Assembly (NCBI GenBank): GCA_947585745.1
Contig: CANPXF010000007.1
Coordinates: 23,561-87,560, forward strand
DNA from: an uncultured Clostridia bacterium
GTDB taxonomy: Bacteria > Bacillota > Clostridia > Oscillospirales > Acutalibacteraceae
Length of the DNA: 64,000 bases
Direction: 5' to 3'
Under the pieces are notes generated by a model. It did no database searches. It was given only the letters and a program-made list of their open reading frames with translations, and was not told where the DNA came from. This document shows positions 61,742 to 64,000 of this stretch, piece after piece; position 1 is the first letter of the stretch, and each line of letters opens with the position of its first letter. A program made the translations under genes and the position numbers.

Positions 61742-63436
61742 TTAATCTCTTCTGTCTTTCGGCTGAGGTCTGCGGTTTGAGGGATATACCGTTCTCTGCT
61801 GAGGACGCGAACCGCGCGGATAAGCCGTTCTGCGGACAGGTCTGCCCTCCTCTGACGAACGAACCTTAACGAGGTCGTTCTCCCCTCGGTTAGCGTTCTC
61901 ACGCTGGCGCGCACGCTGTGCCTCACGCTGTATCCTTCGGCGTTCGGACGCCTCCTTACGGCGTTCTTCCTCAATTTTCATACGCTTTTTCCGCGCGCGG
62001 TTTTTCTTTATCATTCGGTAAAGATTTATGCAGAAATACTTGCAGTGAATTACAATATATACAATTATCATCAAGATACTCTGCAATACCGACAAAATTC
62101 CTCTGCCTATTGTCATAAGAACGCGCTTTGCGGTTTCAGCGGATTCGTGCCGTTCCTCGCGTATTCTGCGCGACTCCTCTTTTGCCAAGCTGTACTCGTC
62201 AACCGCGGTTTCAACGTCTGAGTAAGAGTACATATCTTCTTTTTCGGGTACCTCGTCAAAATAATCGTCCGCCTTGTCAAAGCTTTCCTCCGCCGAGTTT
62301 TGAACAAACCCGCCTTCACTGTCTTTTTCTTCATATACAGGCTTTTTTTCAGGCTCTTCTTCCTTAAATTCCATTGGCTTTGCAATCGGAATTTCTTCCT
62401 CCTGTCCGCTTACTCTGCGAGCATTGTTTGCTACAATTTTCTGTTCAATCGGAACTTCCTTTTCAGTTTTCTTTACCTTTGCGCCCAAAGGCTCGTCGGC
62501 TTGAGTATCCTTTCTCTGCGGTTCATAATCTCTGTTTTCGGCGCGTTTTTTATTCTTTTTATTTTCCTTGCCGATTTCCTCAATCGGCTCATAATTTTTC
62601 ATAAAGCTCATAGTCGGCTTTGTTATATTAAAGATGCCCTTACGCGGAATTTTTGTGGTTTCGGAAATTCTATGCTCGTGCGCAAGCTCGTGAACAATAT
62701 TTTTGTGCTTTCGGCTCGGATTTTTAAAATGTCTGATAAGTATTACAAAAACTACTGCAACAATTATAAGCCCGATGAGCGTAGCGACTCCGTATATAAT
62801 ATAATCTTGATGCTGAGCGAAAAAGTTTTCCTCCAAAATTTTAGTTTGCTTAATTACAGAGGTAAACATTTCTTCATCATCGGTACTTATCTTCTCTCCC
62901 GCGGGAGCGTCAAGCGTAATTATTATATTCATACCGTTGATAACGGTGGAGTACTGCTGAGCCTGAATAATTTTTTTACCCGATTTTGTGCTCATTGTAA
63001 GGTAAATATACTTTATGTTATTAAACTCAACTACCGAGCCCGATTTATACGCGTTGTCGTTAAGATATCTGTTCATAACGCCCTTAATTTCGTCATCGGA
63101 AAGGCTTTCGTAGTTATTGATTTGTTCGCTGTTTTTATCCTTAGTCATAGTGACGGTTAAGGTAAGCGAGCCGTCCTCTTTCATTGCCTGAAGATAGATA
63201 TTGCCGTTCTCAAAATTTTCAATCGTATCTTTATATTTAAGACCAAGCTTAGATAAAAACGGGTCTGTTTTTTCGCTGTCGCGCGTAAACGCAAGCATAT
63301 CGTTCGGAATAGGTATGCTCATATTGAGCTCGTCAATCTCGTAAGATGTTTTCTCTGCAAACGCAGTCAGACATACATTTCCGAAAGCGATTACAAGGAT
63401 AACAAAGACAGAAAAAATTCGGGCAAATTTTTTCAT
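61742..63436 (-). CDS. Large membrane protein with extracellular domain and charged cytoplasmic tail
   Basis: This 564-residue protein has a signal peptide (1-28) and an extracellular alpha/beta domain (about 29-205; similar in feel to photosystem-associated or secreted lipoprotein-like domains, not assignable). A membrane segment (about 213-236) is followed by a long charged, probably disordered cytoplasmic region. A second hydrophobic segment (about 442-470) leads to an Arg-rich tail (AQRARQRENANRGEND; RRP repeats). GGAGGTAG precedes the ATG. It is upstream of pyrC by 9 nt and may share its transcript. I do not recognise a family. Confidence 0.82.
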   Translation of the reverse strand: MKKFARIFSVFVILVIAFGNVCLTAFAEKTSYEIDELNMSIPIPNDMLAFTRDSEKTDPFLSKLGLKYKDTIENFENGNIYLQAMKEDGSLTLTVTMTKDKNSEQINNYESLSDDEIKGVMNRYLNDNAYKSGSVVEFNNIKYIYLTMSTKSGKKIIQAQQYSTVINGMNIIITLDAPAGEKISTDDEEMFTSVIKQTKILEENFFAQHQDYIIYGVATLIGLIIVAVVFVILIRHFKNPSRKHKNIVHELAHEHRISETTKIPRKGIFNITKPTMSFMKNYEPIEEIGKENKKNKKRAENRDYEPQRKDTQADEPLGAKVKKTEKEVPIEQKIVANNARRVSGQEEEIPIAKPMEFKEEEPEKKPVYEEKDSEGGFVQNSAEESFDKADDYFDEVPEKEDMYSYSDVETAVDEYSLAKEESRRIREERHESAETAKRVLMTIGRGILSVLQSILMIIVYIVIHCKYFCINLYRMIKKNRARKKRMKIEEERRKEASERRRIQREAQRARQRENANRGENDLVKVRSSEEGRPVRRTAYPRGSRPQQRTVYPSNRRPQPKDRRD

Positions 63437-63475
63437 AGTTATCTACCTCCGCAAAAAACTACTTATATACCGTTT

Positions 63476-63504
63476 ATTATACTATTTTTTGGCTGTAAAA
63501 GCAA
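63476..63504 (-). promoter_or_regulatory. Promoter of the membrane protein - pyrC - pyrF block
   Basis: TTGCTT, a 17-nt spacer and TATAAT. The leader is about 40 nt, too short for a PyrR-type attenuator. Confidence 0.75.
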
Positions 63505-63539
63505 GAAAAATTGCTAAATTACGGAAATAAACTTACATC

Positions 63540-63568
63540 TTTACGGTTTTTAACTTTTATGATAAAAT
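63540..63568 (+). promoter_or_regulatory. Promoter of the Nif11-like gene
   Basis: TTTACG, a 17-nt spacer and TAAAAT, diverging from the membrane-protein promoter. Confidence 0.55.
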
Positions 63569-63584
63569 TTTAAGCGGTGATACT

Positions 63585-63860
63585 ATGATTGAATATGAAA
63601 TAAGACGGCTTATAAAAGACGCCAAAGAAAACGAAGGCCTTAAATCAGAGCTTTTAAAGTCAAGAAAAGGCCCCGACCCTATGAAAAATTTTTGCGACGT
63701 TTGCCAAAAACACGGATACGAAATTTACTTAGGGGAACTTTTCTCCTACGGAATGGATATGAACGACTCAAAACTCCGCTCAACAAACGGAGGAGGAAGC
63801 TTTGCCATAGACGGCTGGGATGACGCCTTTGAAAATATTTTTGAGGAGCTTAACGGTTAA
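63585..63860 (+). CDS. Nif11-like small protein (91 aa)
   Basis: The first 55 residues follow the Nif11 pattern: a helix with acidic and Leu-rich positions (IRRLIKDAKENEGLKSELLK), then NFCDVCQKHGYEIYLGELF. A polar stretch with a GGG motif follows (NGGGSFAIDGWDDAFE). In other bacteria Nif11-type leaders precede peptide natural products and end in GG. Here the tail has no Cys and no modification enzyme is in view, so a peptide precursor is only one option. GGTGATACT precedes the ATG. The stop codon lies inside the terminator hairpin. Confidence 0.7.
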   Translation: MIEYEIRRLIKDAKENEGLKSELLKSRKGPDPMKNFCDVCQKHGYEIYLGELFSYGMDMNDSKLRSTNGGGSFAIDGWDDAFENIFEELNG

Positions 63861-63880
63861 TGTTAAGCTCCTAAAAATTT
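63845..63880 (+). terminator. Terminator overlapping the stop codon of the Nif11-like gene
   Basis: GGAGCTTAAC (63845-63854) pairs with GTTAAGCTCC (63862-63871), with the TAA in the loop; TAAAAATTTTTTC follows. Confidence 0.8.
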
Positions 63881-63929
63881 TTTCTTTTAATTAAACGCTG
63901 AAATATGAAGTAAAACTGAAATTAAATCA

Positions 63930-63975
63930 AAACCACCCGTTGAACGGGTGGTTTGACCAGCCCCTATAAGGGGCT
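63930..63975. mobile_element. Two adjacent hairpins, possible IS200/IS605-type element end
   Basis: AAACCACCCGTT pairs with AACGGGTGGTTT around one base (63930-63954). AGCCCCT-ATA-AGGGGCT follows (63959-63975). Paired subterminal hairpins near a gene-free edge suggest the end of an IS200/IS605-like element that lies mostly outside the window. No transposase is visible, so this is tentative. Confidence 0.35.
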
Positions 63976-64000
63976 ATTACAGGCTTACCCCCTGCAGCCG

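Noticed and set aside
62300..63160. Plus-strand ORF of 286 aa opposite the large membrane protein
   Set aside because: The minus-strand protein has a signal peptide, membrane segments and a ribosome binding site; the plus frame has none of these supports.

Overview
The window looks like the chromosome of a Gram-positive, endospore-forming, starch-degrading gut clostridium of the Ruminococcaceae, most like Ruminococcus bromii. Three things support this: a complete spoIIAA-spoIIAB-sigF operon plus spoVAC; strong TTGaca-17-TATAAT type promoters with GGAGG ribosome binding sites; and a cohesin/dockerin starch-degradation gene set like the amylosome described in R. bromii. The species is an inference; no 16S gene is present.

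Layout. Positions 1-1100 hold the 5' end of a queuosine-precursor transporter gene (queT) behind a preQ1-I riboswitch, and a small conserved-looking protein. Next come a phosphohexomutase (1148-2647), an XRE-type regulator and a cytoplasmic GH31 glycosidase. From 14465 down to 5461 runs an aromatic amino acid operon on the minus strand: aroE, aroK, aroF (with its own promoter), tyrA, aroB, aroA, aroC, pheA, then an acyltransferase. On the plus strand follow acpP, proS and a homoserine acyltransferase (14676-17469). From 24605 down to 17630 lies a housekeeping and sporulation block on the minus strand: phosphodiesterase, holB, ricT, ferredoxin, a tRNA methyltransferase, rsmI, folC, spoIIAA, spoIIAB, sigF. 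Three small unknown proteins lie divergently at 24662-25606.

The most distinctive part is 25876-49747. It contains three secreted scaffoldins (25919-28606, 28826-30421, 46927-49704), each with candidate starch-binding modules, one or two cohesins and a very lysine-rich C-terminus. It also contains a secreted type I pullulanase (43956-46718) that carries an internal CBM26 and ends in a dockerin. All four genes share a short inverted repeat, CTATT-N(3-5)-AATAG, 20-21 nt upstream of the -10 box, which suggests one regulon. Two scaffoldins end in the same 748-bp, almost identical sequence in inverted orientation, bracketing about 22 kb that includes rpoB, rpoC, thiI, a cysteine desulfurase, spoVAC and a large class B sortase fused to a cytoplasmic domain.

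After 49.8 kb come small unknown and membrane proteins, a FkbM methyltransferase, an isolated 5S rRNA gene with its own promoter, and a DUF815 ATPase / lipoprotein / DUF5662 / HD-domain cluster. The serine genes serC-serA follow, then a large membrane protein upstream of pyrC - aldolase-like - pyrF, and a Nif11-like small protein. Hairpins at the right edge may be the end of a mobile element that continues outside the window.
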